In this document: positions 11,349 through 18,977 of the stretch, piece by piece
How positions within the stretch are numbered: the stretch's first letter is position 1
Layout: each line of letters starts with the position of its first letter
Notes under the pieces: generated by a model
What the model was told of the DNA's origin: nothing
Seen by the model: only the letters and a program-made list of their open reading frames with translations
Databases searched by the model: none
Assembly: GCA_019239955.1 (NCBI GenBank)
Contig: JAFAZD010000376.1
Coordinates: 1 to 36,311 of the forward strand
Length of the DNA stretch: 36,311 nt
Direction: 5' to 3'
Origin: Armatimonadota bacterium
GTDB taxonomy: Bacteria > Armatimonadota > Armatimonadia > Armatimonadales > Capsulimonadaceae
Translations under genes and position numbers: made by a program

Positions 11349-11385
11349 CAGCGGCGGGTGTGTTAGTCTGCCGCGCCCGCCGCTG
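11349..11385 (-). terminator. Inverted repeat CAGCGGCGGG/CCCGCCGCTG downstream of the 11403-11723 gene
   Basis: 10-bp perfect arms at 11349-11358 and 11376-11385 with no clear T-tract; could also be an operator. Confidence 0.4.
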
Positions 11386-11402
11386 TGAGTGCCCCGTAGC
11401 GT

Positions 11403-11723
11403 CTATCCTCCGGTGGGCTTGCGGGAGGAGGCGATCAATTGGAGCAGGTCGCTCACCTTGAGGTCCGCCACATTGCCCTCCGCGTCGACTCCCGCCGGCA
11501 AAGTCGGTGGGGAGATAGTTTGAGACGGCGGGCCTGCGGGGAGGGTGCGCCCCAGCAGCGTGAGCAGATCGCGCACCGACATGTCCACGACCTTTGGCTC
11601 GCCGGGCGCACCAGTGCTCGCCGGCTCAGGCGAGGCGGCTTTGGGGTCGGGCTTGGCAGCGTCCTCAGCCTGGGGCTTGGGAGCGGCCGAGTCTCCGCGA
11701 GGAGTGTTTCGTTTGCGCGCCAT
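11403..11723 (-). CDS. Small Pro/Ala-rich protein with two copies of the V-x-D-[LM]-x-V-x-D-L-L motif
   Basis: MARKRNTPRGDSAAPK...KVVDMSVRDLLTLLGRT...NVADLKVSDLLQLIASS; start assigned to MARKRN. Confidence 0.65.
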   Translation of the reverse strand: MARKRNTPRGDSAAPKPQAEDAAKPDPKAASPEPASTGAPGEPKVVDMSVRDLLTLLGRTLPAGPPSQTISPPTLPAGVDAEGNVADLKVSDLLQLIASSRKPTGG

Positions 11724-11749
11724 GGGGTTCCGTCCTTTCTCAGAGATGG

Positions 11750-11777
11750 GTAGGGGCATGGCGCGCCATGCCCCTAC
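11750..11777. repeat. Perfect 28-bp palindrome
   Basis: GTAGGGGCATGGCGCGCCATGCCCCTAC equals its own reverse complement. Confidence 0.95.
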
Positions 11778-11803
11778 GGACACTGCCTCGGACGACAGAG
11801 GGC

Positions 11804-12508
11804 TTAACCCTGACCGCCCGCCTGCGATGCGGCCGCGGGCGCGGAGCCGGCGCCCTGCTGGAGAGCGGCGACCTGCTGCTCCAGGCCGCTGACGCGCTGA
11901 ATCAGGCTGTCAATGCTCTGCTGGTCGCCTGGGTTGGTGTCCCCCGGCCGGTCATCGAGCTTCTCCAGGTCTTCCTTGACGGCTTCCTTGCCGACCTCCT
12001 TGACCTCTTCCTTGATCTGCTTTTCGATCTCCTTGAACTCCTTGATGTCTTCCTTGATGCGGTCCTTGATCGTGTCCTTGATGCCGTCCTTGCTGTCCTT
12101 ATGGTCCTTGGTGTCCTTGGTGTCCTTGTGGTCTTTCGCCTGCTTGTGGTCCGGGGTGTCCTTCTGATCCTTGTGTTCTTTTTGATCTTTCTGGTCCTTG
12201 GTGTCCTTGGGCTCCTTGTGATCCTTCTGGTCCTTGGTGTCCTTGTGGTCCTTCGGCTCCTTGTGGTCCTTGGTGTCCTTGGCGTCCTTCTGTTCCTTGT
12301 GCTCCTTGGTCGGGAGTTTGTCCGGGACATCCTTGATCTGCTTCTCCACGACCTGCTTCTCCACGACCTGTTTCACTGGGGGATTGGCGGACGTACTCTT
12401 GCCGAGGACATCGGAGAGTTGGCGCACGGACAGATCGCCGACCTTGGAGTTCAAGTCAACGGTCAGGTCCGGGCGGCTCTGGGGGTCAATAAAGGGCTCG
12501 TTAGCCAT
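11804..12508 (-). CDS. Lys-Asp/Glu-X triplet-repeat protein, candidate substrate of the adjacent ATP-grasp ligase
   Basis: AGGAGG upstream of ATG 12508; residues 68-142 are K-[DE]-X triplets (KEHKEQKDAKDTKDHKEPKDHKDTKDQ...), followed by an IKD/IKE helical segment and a coiled-coil-like SIDSLIQRVSGLEQQVAALQQ. Confidence 0.75.
   Translation of the reverse strand: MANEPFIDPQSRPDLTVDLNSKVGDLSVRQLSDVLGKSTSANPPVKQVVEKQVVEKQIKDVPDKLPTKEHKEQKDAKDTKDHKEPKDHKDTKDQKDHKEPKDTKDQKDQKEHKDQKDTPDHKQAKDHKDTKDTKDHKDSKDGIKDTIKDRIKEDIKEFKEIEKQIKEEVKEVGKEAVKEDLEKLDDRPGDTNPGDQQSIDSLIQRVSGLEQQVAALQQGAGSAPAAASQAGGQG
12083..12307 (-). repeat. 9-bp-period coding minisatellite encoding K-[DE]-X
   Basis: About 25 in-register 9-nt units (tccttggtg / tccttgtgg on the + strand). 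Confidence 0.85.
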
Positions 12509-12583
12509 CGTGAGTTCCTCCTGCCGGCGGTCATCGCCGGCGCTGTGAGCGGAATGGGACCGGCCCGATTGCCGGTCGTGGGA

Positions 12584-13516
12584 CTACCCCGGGGTGCCGC
12601 GCAGCAGGTGGGCCACCGCCTCGCTGATTGACTGCCCGGTCGCGCGTTCGTAAAAGATAAAGCCCGGGGACGGGTTGATCTCAAAGCAGTAGTAGCGGCC
12701 CTCCGGCGTCCGCCGCAGGTCCACGCCGGAGAGGTGGAGGCCCAGGGAGCGCGCGAGGCCGAGGCAGGACTGCGCCACGGCGTCGGGAATCTCCGTCTCC
12801 TCCAGCGACAGGTCCGCGCCCTCGCGGCGCGCGTAACGGTAGTCGTGGGCGTCGGAGCGAATCTCGGTCGCAAACACCTTGTCGCCGACGGTGTGGACGC
12901 GGAGATCCACGCCCTCAACGCGCTCCTGAAACTGGGTCGGGCAGTTGCGGACGCGCTCCAGGCGCTCCCCCAGGTCCTCTTCGGTCAGGCGGCGCACGAT
13001 GGAGCGGACGCCGGACAGCGATTTGTAGATGACCTCCCCGTGATGCGCCTCATAGAAGGCGCGGGCCGCGTCCGGGTCGGTCGTCACCAGTGTCTCCGGC
13101 GTGAGCAGGCCGAACTGTTGTGCCAAGAAACCCTGATAGACTTTGGAGTCGTTGCTGACCGAGGCCCCGGCGCGGTTGACGACGGTGCAGGGCAGCAGTT
13201 CCAAAAGCTGCATCAAGGAGAGCTGGTACTCGGCGTCCACCAACTGCTTCTCGTGCTCGGAGAACTCGGGACGCTCCGGCCCACCTTTGTAGCTGACGTA
13301 GCGGGCGTAGGCTCCGGTCAGGTCGGCGAGATCTACCGCGCCGCCCGGCGACTCGATGCGGCCCCGTAGGCCGTCCGGGCCAAGCTCCCAGGACAGGTCG
13401 TAGCGCCCGGGGAACTGAGCCTGGTCCAGAAACAGGTACTCGTAGCCCAGGTCTTCCAAACGGGCGCACATCAGCTCGGTCATGCCGTCGGCCAGGACGC
13501 CGCAGACGAGAATCAT
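12584..13516 (-). CDS. RimK/MvdD-like ATP-grasp ligase
   Basis: GEVIYKSLSGVRSIVRRL, CPTQFQERVEGVDLRVHTVGDKVFATEIRSDAHDYRYARREGAD, YYCFEINPSPGF. Confidence 0.8.
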   Translation of the reverse strand: MILVCGVLADGMTELMCARLEDLGYEYLFLDQAQFPGRYDLSWELGPDGLRGRIESPGGAVDLADLTGAYARYVSYKGGPERPEFSEHEKQLVDAEYQLSLMQLLELLPCTVVNRAGASVSNDSKVYQGFLAQQFGLLTPETLVTTDPDAARAFYEAHHGEVIYKSLSGVRSIVRRLTEEDLGERLERVRNCPTQFQERVEGVDLRVHTVGDKVFATEIRSDAHDYRYARREGADLSLEETEIPDAVAQSCLGLARSLGLHLSGVDLRRTPEGRYYCFEINPSPGFIFYERATGQSISEAVAHLLRGTPG

Positions 13517-14406
13517 GCTGCCTGTCCTCCTTTGCCGGTGAGCAGTGCAACCAGATGCCCCACGATCTCCTCACGGGCGGCCGGGCCACACGCATAGAGC
13601 TGCGGCATCCGATCCAACGCCAGGCAGTACCAATCGCCCCCGGCCCGTTCCACGAGAGAGAGCTGGAAGAAGGTCAGCCCCAGGTGCGTCCCGACCTGGA
13701 GGCAACGATCAACAAGGGAGGCGGGCGCGGAACCGGCCGCCGTCCCATCCGCGCCGACCAGCGTGACCGTGTTGCCGACCACGAACGCCTCCATGGCTCG
13801 CCCATCAAGCGCCTCCGTCAGATGCAGCGGCAGAGCGCCGCTCAGCGCCGTCAGCTTCTCCAGGTCGTCCTCATCGCGGATCGGGTACGGCGCCGACCCG
13901 CTCAGCGCGGCGTAAGTGACGGGGCCGGCGAGGCGTCGGCGGAAGGCGCGGGCCTCCTCGGCGCGCGTCGTCACCAGTATGCGAGGACGCGCAAAGGGCA
14001 GGTCGGGCATGAGGGCGCTCAGGGCGGGCACGTTGAGCCGCGTCTTGTACCACAGGTCAGGCTGTAGGCGGTTGATGACGGGGCAGGGCAGCGGGCGCAG
14101 CCAGGCCATGAACAGCGCGTTCCATTCGGCGCAGATGTAGCGCCCGTCCTGCGTCTGAAACTCTTCGGCGGGAAGGGGCATCCCATAGAACCGGTACAGG
14201 ACGCCGTCCAACTCGGCGAACCGCGCCTCCTGGCCCCGGAAGCGGACGCCGCCCCCGCCGTCCGCCGGCGTCCAGGCGAGCGACATCTCCGGCAGGAGCT
14301 GGTCTTCGGGCAGGAACAGGACCTTCCGCCCGTCACGCCGCAACGCCTCGGCCACTATCTGACCGCATAAGTCTTCGTTGCGGCCCAGGATCAGGATCGC
14401 GCCCAT
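13513..14406 (-). CDS. Degenerate ATP-grasp-like protein (probable pseudoenzyme partner)
   Basis: Same overall layout as 12584-13516 (PCPVINRLQPDLWYKTRL, ARPRILVTT, VTYAALSGSAPYPIRDEDDL) with catalytic-site changes; ATGA overlap with the downstream ligase gene. Confidence 0.65.
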   Translation of the reverse strand: MGAILILGRNEDLCGQIVAEALRRDGRKVLFLPEDQLLPEMSLAWTPADGGGGVRFRGQEARFAELDGVLYRFYGMPLPAEEFQTQDGRYICAEWNALFMAWLRPLPCPVINRLQPDLWYKTRLNVPALSALMPDLPFARPRILVTTRAEEARAFRRRLAGPVTYAALSGSAPYPIRDEDDLEKLTALSGALPLHLTEALDGRAMEAFVVGNTVTLVGADGTAAGSAPASLVDRCLQVGTHLGLTFFQLSLVERAGGDWYCLALDRMPQLYACGPAAREEIVGHLVALLTGKGGQAA

Positions 14407-14448
14407 CGGGCCTCCCCGACCTCTCGCACACGGAGGCCGTGATCGAAA

Positions 14449-14700
14449 TCAATCCCTTGAGGTCGGCGCGAGAACGAGATCGTATCGGCTGGCGATTTCC
14501 AGTATCCGCGCCATATCCGGGGGCCGGGGGCAGCGCGTCCAGCTCCGCGAAGAATCGCGCAAAGCCCCCCGGCGTAATGATTACCAGGAAGGTGCCGCCG
14601 TGTCCCCGACATTCACGAACGTGCGTAGGCTGCCCTTCGGCGAGTAAACACAGGTGCCCGACCCTGCGGCAATACGGTCGCGCGGGAAGGTTGATCGGCG
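14449..14700 (-). pseudogene. Frameshifted cupin-domain protein remnant
   Basis: Minus-strand frames stitch to RDRIAAGSGTCVYSPKGSLRTFVNVGDTAA / FLVIITPGGFARFFAELDALPPA / PPDMARILEIASRYDLVLAPTSRD*, with two frameshifts at C-rich runs. Confidence 0.65.
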
Positions 14701-14739
14701 GTAGGCACGGGCGGGTGGCTCCTCAGATGGTCTGCGACC

Positions 14740-14784
14740 ATTATAACACGGCCTGCCTGCTATTGTCTATACCCTTTTAGGGTA
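14740..14784 (-). promoter_or_regulatory. Promoter of the ATP-grasp operon with adjacent palindromic operator candidate
   Basis: Reverse strand TAGACA (14769-14764), 18 nt, TATAAT (14745-14740); TACCCTTTTAGGGTA inverted repeat at 14770-14784 abuts the -35. Confidence 0.6.
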
Positions 14785-14844
14785 ATCTGAGGCGCAGTGG
14801 CAAGGTTGCCTTGGGGCCATTTGGCCGTCTTCAGGCAAGAGGTC

Positions 14845-15897
14845 TTAGGCATACAACCCGACTTGGGCCTTCTGGTAGATCATGTTGAGCAGGTTGACCG
14901 CGTGCCGGGCCTCCTGCGCGGAGACCAGCGGTTGGCGCTTCTCGTGAACGGCGAGCACGAAGTCGCGGACGTTGCCCAGGTGGCCGTCGCCGGAGAGGGC
15001 CGCCGGGTCGCTCGCCTTGGCCGCGCCGGTGTCGCCCGACTCCGCCTCAGACGGCTCCTGCGCCGCCGCGTCCTCCTCGAACGGCTCGCGGGTGTGGAAG
15101 TGGGCCAGATGATCCCCGACCAGCATCGCGCTGCCCGTCGTGCCGGACACGTCAATGCGCTCCGGGAAGCCTTCGTAGGAGAGCGTCGTCATCGTGATCG
15201 TGCCCAGCGCCCCGTTGGCGAACCGGACGGTCGCCACGCCCAGCGTCTCGGCCTCGATGCTGCGCAGGAAGCCGACCTTGAGCGTCGCCGACAGCACCTC
15301 CTCCACCGGGCCGGCCAGCCACTGCACCTTGTCCAGACTGTGGATGCCCTGGTTGGAGAACACCCCGGCGTCCTGCATCCAAGTCCCGCGCCAGTCGCCG
15401 CTGTCGTAGTAGCCCTGGCTGCGGTACCACTTGGTCTCCGCGCAAGCCAGCACGATCTGGCCAAACGCCCCGGCGTCAATGGCCCGCTTGACCTTGCGCG
15501 CGGCGGGCGAGAAGCGCTCCTGGAAGATGCCCCCGTAGGTCACGCCCGCCTCCCGGCAGGCGGCGATGGCGCTGTCCACGTTCTCGATCCACACGTCCAG
15601 CGGCTTCTCCGACAGGACGTGCTTTCCCGCCTGCGCCGCCTGCACGGCCATCTGCCCGTGCAGGCCCGACGGCGTGCAGAGCGTCACGGCGTCCACGTCG
15701 TCGCGCGCCAGCAGCTCCTCCAACGACCCGCAGGCGACGCCGCCCCACTGTCCCACGAACGACTCCGCGCGCCCCTTGTCCACATCCGCCGCCGCGACCA
15801 GCCGCGCCAGCCCTTCCGCCTCCAATTTCCTCAGCGCCTGCCCGTGCGTCCCCGAAATGACGCCGCAGCCGACGATGCCAAAGCGTAATGGTTCCAT
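14845..15897 (-). CDS. Gfo/Idh/MocA family oxidoreductase
   Basis: LRFGIVGCGVISGTHGQAL, GKHVLSEKPLDV, GGIFQERFSPAARKVKRAID, DAGVFSNQGIHSLDKVQWL. Confidence 0.92.
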   Translation of the reverse strand: MEPLRFGIVGCGVISGTHGQALRKLEAEGLARLVAAADVDKGRAESFVGQWGGVACGSLEELLARDDVDAVTLCTPSGLHGQMAVQAAQAGKHVLSEKPLDVWIENVDSAIAACREAGVTYGGIFQERFSPAARKVKRAIDAGAFGQIVLACAETKWYRSQGYYDSGDWRGTWMQDAGVFSNQGIHSLDKVQWLAGPVEEVLSATLKVGFLRSIEAETLGVATVRFANGALGTITMTTLSYEGFPERIDVSGTTGSAMLVGDHLAHFHTREPFEEDAAAQEPSEAESGDTGAAKASDPAALSGDGHLGNVRDFVLAVHEKRQPLVSAQEARHAVNLLNMIYQKAQVGLYA

Positions 15898-15909
15898 CAG
15901 GATTCTCCT

Positions 15910-16128
15910 TTAGTGCGCCGCCAGCGCGCGGGCGATGGCGAGGCGCACCTGTCCCTCATACTCCGCCGGGGGGCGTTCTTCCTCCCAGATGCAGCCGCCG
16001 GTCTGCGGATCACACAGCGCCGTCCCCTCGCCCATCGTCATGCCGTTGTCGCAGATCAGCCAGCGGACCCACCGGCGGGCCTCATTCTCCTGCGGCGGCA
16101 GCACCGTCACGTCTATCTGCTTTTCCAT
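15910..16128 (-). CDS. Small hypothetical protein
   Basis: MEKQIDVTVLPPQENEARRWVRWLICDNGMTMGEGTALCDPQTGGCIWEEERPPAEYEGQVRLAIARALAAH, between operonic neighbours. Confidence 0.5.
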   Translation of the reverse strand: MEKQIDVTVLPPQENEARRWVRWLICDNGMTMGEGTALCDPQTGGCIWEEERPPAEYEGQVRLAIARALAAH

Positions 16129-16138
16129 CGGCCTTGCC

Positions 16139-17365
16139 CTACGGCGTGGTTGTCGCGGCGGCAGACCGCAGCTCGAACGTGTGGGGCTTCGGCTGCGCCG
16201 AGTCATGGGCGCGGACGCGCCACGCATCCAGCCACTTGTCCAGCGCGGTCAGCGCGCCGATCTCGTCGCGCGTCGGCTTGTCATCGGCGCGGGCGATGCC
16301 GTTGCCGCCCTTGAAGTACTCGTGCCAACGGTTGATGCGCTCGTTGTTGATCGCCGCCACCGCCTGCGCCTGCTTGTTGAGGGGCAGGTCGGGGTACTGC
16401 GTCAGGTCCACGCCCGCCCCCGGCGCGAGCTGCGCGCCGGTGAACGTCCCGACCACCTGCCCGTCCGCCAGGAGCGCGTAGCGGGCGTCCGGGGGCGTCA
16501 TCGCGGACGACGTGACGGTGACGCGGGCCAGCGGGCCGGGCAGCGGCGAGACGTCCAGGGCCTGATGGGCGTCGCCCGGCACGGGCCAGGGGGCCGGGAG
16601 TGTCAGTGTGGTGGGCTGGCCCGGCGTCAGGACGAGGCCCAGTGCGGGCGGGGCGTCCCAGACTTGCAGGATGGCCGAGGCCATGATGAGATGCCCGACC
16701 GGGCCGGGGTGAACGTTGTCGTTCGCCAGCGTGAACTTGGGGTCGGTCTCCCGCCCCTTCACGGTCGCCGCCACCATCGGCGCGTTCAGGTCCACGACGG
16801 GGATGCCGCGCCGCGCGCCGAGCTGCTTGACGAAATCGCCGTACTTGATCAACGCCTGGTTGTACGGCGCGCTGCCCGCCGGCTGGCCGTCCTTGTTGTC
16901 GAACAGGGAGGGGGTGAACAGGGTCAGCCGGACGTGGGGCAGCGACTTCTGCAATTCATCGACAATGTGCGTCAGCCCCCGGGCGTAGGTCTGGAACGTG
17001 GGCTCATCAAAGGGGTGATACCCGCCGTCGTTCATGCCGAGAAAGATGGTCACGACCGTCGGCTTGTAGGGCAGCACGTCGCGCCGGAGCCGCGTCTCGA
17101 TGGGGCCGCCCCCGCCGCCCGAGACTCGGTCCCCGCCCCAGCCGGAGTTGATGAAGCGGACCCGCATCTTCGGGAAGCGCGTGGTCACGTAGTTCTCGAT
17201 GTCCGCCGCGTACATCTGCTGCTCGGTGATCGAGTCGCCGTAAAAGACGACCGTGTCACCGTCGTGCAGGAAAAAGTTCTTGGCGGCGTCCTGCGCCTGA
17301 ACGGCGCACGCCATTAGCGCCATCGTCACGACGGCCAGTGCTGTCCTCATGCCTCTGTGCATCAT
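16139..17365 (-). CDS. SGNH/GDSL hydrolase family protein with signal peptide
   Basis: VVFYGDSITEQQMYAADIENYVTTRFPKMRVRFINSGWGGDRV, IFLGMNDGGY, DNVHPGPVGHLIMA. Confidence 0.9.
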   Translation of the reverse strand: MMHRGMRTALAVVTMALMACAVQAQDAAKNFFLHDGDTVVFYGDSITEQQMYAADIENYVTTRFPKMRVRFINSGWGGDRVSGGGGGPIETRLRRDVLPYKPTVVTIFLGMNDGGYHPFDEPTFQTYARGLTHIVDELQKSLPHVRLTLFTPSLFDNKDGQPAGSAPYNQALIKYGDFVKQLGARRGIPVVDLNAPMVAATVKGRETDPKFTLANDNVHPGPVGHLIMASAILQVWDAPPALGLVLTPGQPTTLTLPAPWPVPGDAHQALDVSPLPGPLARVTVTSSAMTPPDARYALLADGQVVGTFTGAQLAPGAGVDLTQYPDLPLNKQAQAVAAINNERINRWHEYFKGGNGIARADDKPTRDEIGALTALDKWLDAWRVRAHDSAQPKPHTFELRSAAATTTP

Positions 17366-17805
17366 CCTCGCATCTCCTCGAACGTTTGTAAGAACTTGTC
17401 GGCCTCCGGTGCCAGGTACTCGTCGGCGTGCCAGCCCATCTGAATCTTCTGGAAGTGGCTCTCCGCCCCCGGCATCCGCACGTGCAGGTTGCCGTTGTCA
17501 TCGCGCGTGACCTCCACGTCCCGGATGGAACGCGGTGCACTCAGGCTGTTGCCCAGCTGGCCGAAGGTGCGGCCCGCATACCAGCCCAGCGCCAGCGCCA
17601 GCCCGCCGAGCGCCATCAGCCCCAGCCCCAGGCGCGTCCCCCAGGCCTGCGAGCGCTCCAGGGCCTCCTCCTCCAGCCGCGCCATCTCCTCGCGGAACTC
17701 GCGGCTCGGCTCAATCCGAAACGTCCCGTCATCGCTCAGGACCAGCGCGCCATGTTCTTTCGGCCTCTTGATGCTCTTGAACCGGAGCCGCGCGATGTCA
17801 GTCAT
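17362..17805 (-). CDS. Single-TM hypothetical protein
   Basis: Start reassigned to MTDIARLRFKSIKRPKEHG...; TM GTRLGLGLMALGGLALALGWYAG; the upstream part of the supplied ORF is out-of-frame sequence of the next gene. Confidence 0.65.
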   Translation of the reverse strand: MTDIARLRFKSIKRPKEHGALVLSDDGTFRIEPSREFREEMARLEEEALERSQAWGTRLGLGLMALGGLALALGWYAGRTFGQLGNSLSAPRSIRDVEVTRDDNGNLHVRMPGAESHFQKIQMGWHADEYLAPEADKFLQTFEEMRG

Positions 17806-17819
17806 GTCTGCTTCCTCTC

Positions 17820-18977
17820 TCACCCTCCATAGAGCGCCGCCGCGTTCTCGCACAGCATCTGCCGGGCGGCCCGCTCCGCCTGGCCCGGCGTCAGCCAGCC
17901 CTCCGCCGTCAGCCGGGTCAGCGCCCGCGCCAGGCCCTCCCGCGCATGGAGCGCGCCCAGGTAGAACAGCTCCGGGATGCTGAAGGCGTCGGTCCCCAGC
18001 AGCACTTTCGACGTGGGCGCCAGTTCCAGGGCGGCGCGGACGGCGGCCTCGCCCCCGTGCGCCGTGAACGGGATGGTCAGGGACAGGTCCAGGAAGACGT
18101 TCCCGTAAATGCTCGCCAGATAGCCAGCCTCGCGCACGAACGGGTAGCAGTGCAGCAGCACGAACGGGACGCCGCGCCACGCGGCCTCCTCCAGCAGCGG
18201 GCGCAGGCGTAGCGGGTTCGCCCGCCGCAGGTCCAGGTCGGCGTCGCCGAGCCCCGTGTGGAACTGCACCGGCAGTTCCTGCACGGCGGCGGCTTCCAAC
18301 CCCACGCGCAGCAGGTATTCCAGCACCGGCCGCGACGTCAGGCGCACCCGCCCGTCCCGCACGGCCCGCTCCCGGAGGGCAGGAAAGGCCGCGGCCGCCT
18401 CGGCCCGCGTCCGGGGCCGCACCGTCAGGCCGCCCCGGTAGGCGATGATGCTCTTGAAGGCCAGGATGCCCCGCGCCCGGACATCCGCCAGCGCCGCCCG
18501 GAAGGCGTCTTCGACCTCGTCAAAGTTCGCGGCCTCGGCAATCAATCGCTCGGCCAGCGTCTCCAGGCGCAGCGCCTCATGGATGGGGCAGGGGAGAAAT
18601 TCTCGCTGCTCCGTCAGGGTGTAGTTCTCCGCGCCCCGAAAGCCCGTGTCCACCAGCAGCGCCACGACGTGGGCCGCGTCCAGCAAGCGCCGGGCATGCG
18701 CCTCCGGCGGCTGGCGGTGGCGTGCCGCCAGGACCGAATCCTCCTCGGGCGCGCAGCCGAGCAGCGCGGCCAGGTCGCGCAGGCTGCGCCCGTAGAAGAG
18801 GCCGGACGATTGATGCGCCGCCATCGCCGGGTCCCGGCTCTCGCCGAAGTGGCGGCGGAACGCCGCCCCGTCCAGCGCCGCCCCCGGACGCCGCAGCGCG
18901 TGGCAGTGGTGATCGTACAGCGGGATTGCCGTCAGGTCCATCATGCTTGCCGATGCAGGACGAATATCTGTGGACAC
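17820..18977 (-). CDS. Amidohydrolase family protein (FluG N-domain-like)
   Basis: IPLYDHHCHALRRP, VQFHTGLGDADLDLRRANPLRLRPLLEEA, PFVLLHCYPFVREAGYLASIYGNVFLDLSLTIPF, KVLLGTDAFSIPELFYLGA. Confidence 0.85.
   Translation of the reverse strand: MSTDIRPASASMMDLTAIPLYDHHCHALRRPGAALDGAAFRRHFGESRDPAMAAHQSSGLFYGRSLRDLAALLGCAPEEDSVLAARHRQPPEAHARRLLDAAHVVALLVDTGFRGAENYTLTEQREFLPCPIHEALRLETLAERLIAEAANFDEVEDAFRAALADVRARGILAFKSIIAYRGGLTVRPRTRAEAAAAFPALRERAVRDGRVRLTSRPVLEYLLRVGLEAAAVQELPVQFHTGLGDADLDLRRANPLRLRPLLEEAAWRGVPFVLLHCYPFVREAGYLASIYGNVFLDLSLTIPFTAHGGEAAVRAALELAPTSKVLLGTDAFSIPELFYLGALHAREGLARALTRLTAEGWLTPGQAERAARQMLCENAAALYGG

Noticed and set aside
12083-12307. Short-period repeat considered as a CRISPR or non-coding satellite
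   Set aside because: The period is 9 nt, the frame is maintained and codes phased K-[DE]-X; there are no 25-40 nt repeats with unique spacers
11594-12631. Plus-strand ORF rich in VLxVL repeats opposite the KD-repeat gene
   Set aside because: It is the antisense reading of the K-[DE]-X repeat; the minus strand has an SD, an operon context and a structured protein
14391-14612. 73-aa minus-strand ORF upstream of the ATP-grasp genes, considered as a precursor peptide
   Set aside because: It is one frame of the frameshifted cupin remnant and extends into the first ATP-grasp gene region
14797-15888. Plus-strand ORF antisense to the Gfo/Idh/MocA gene
   Set aside because: The opposite strand has unmistakable Gfo/Idh/MocA motifs; this frame is a shadow ORF
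17806-18180. N-terminal part of ORF 17362..18180
   Set aside because: Out-of-frame reading of the amidohydrolase gene; the true start is MTDIARL at 17805
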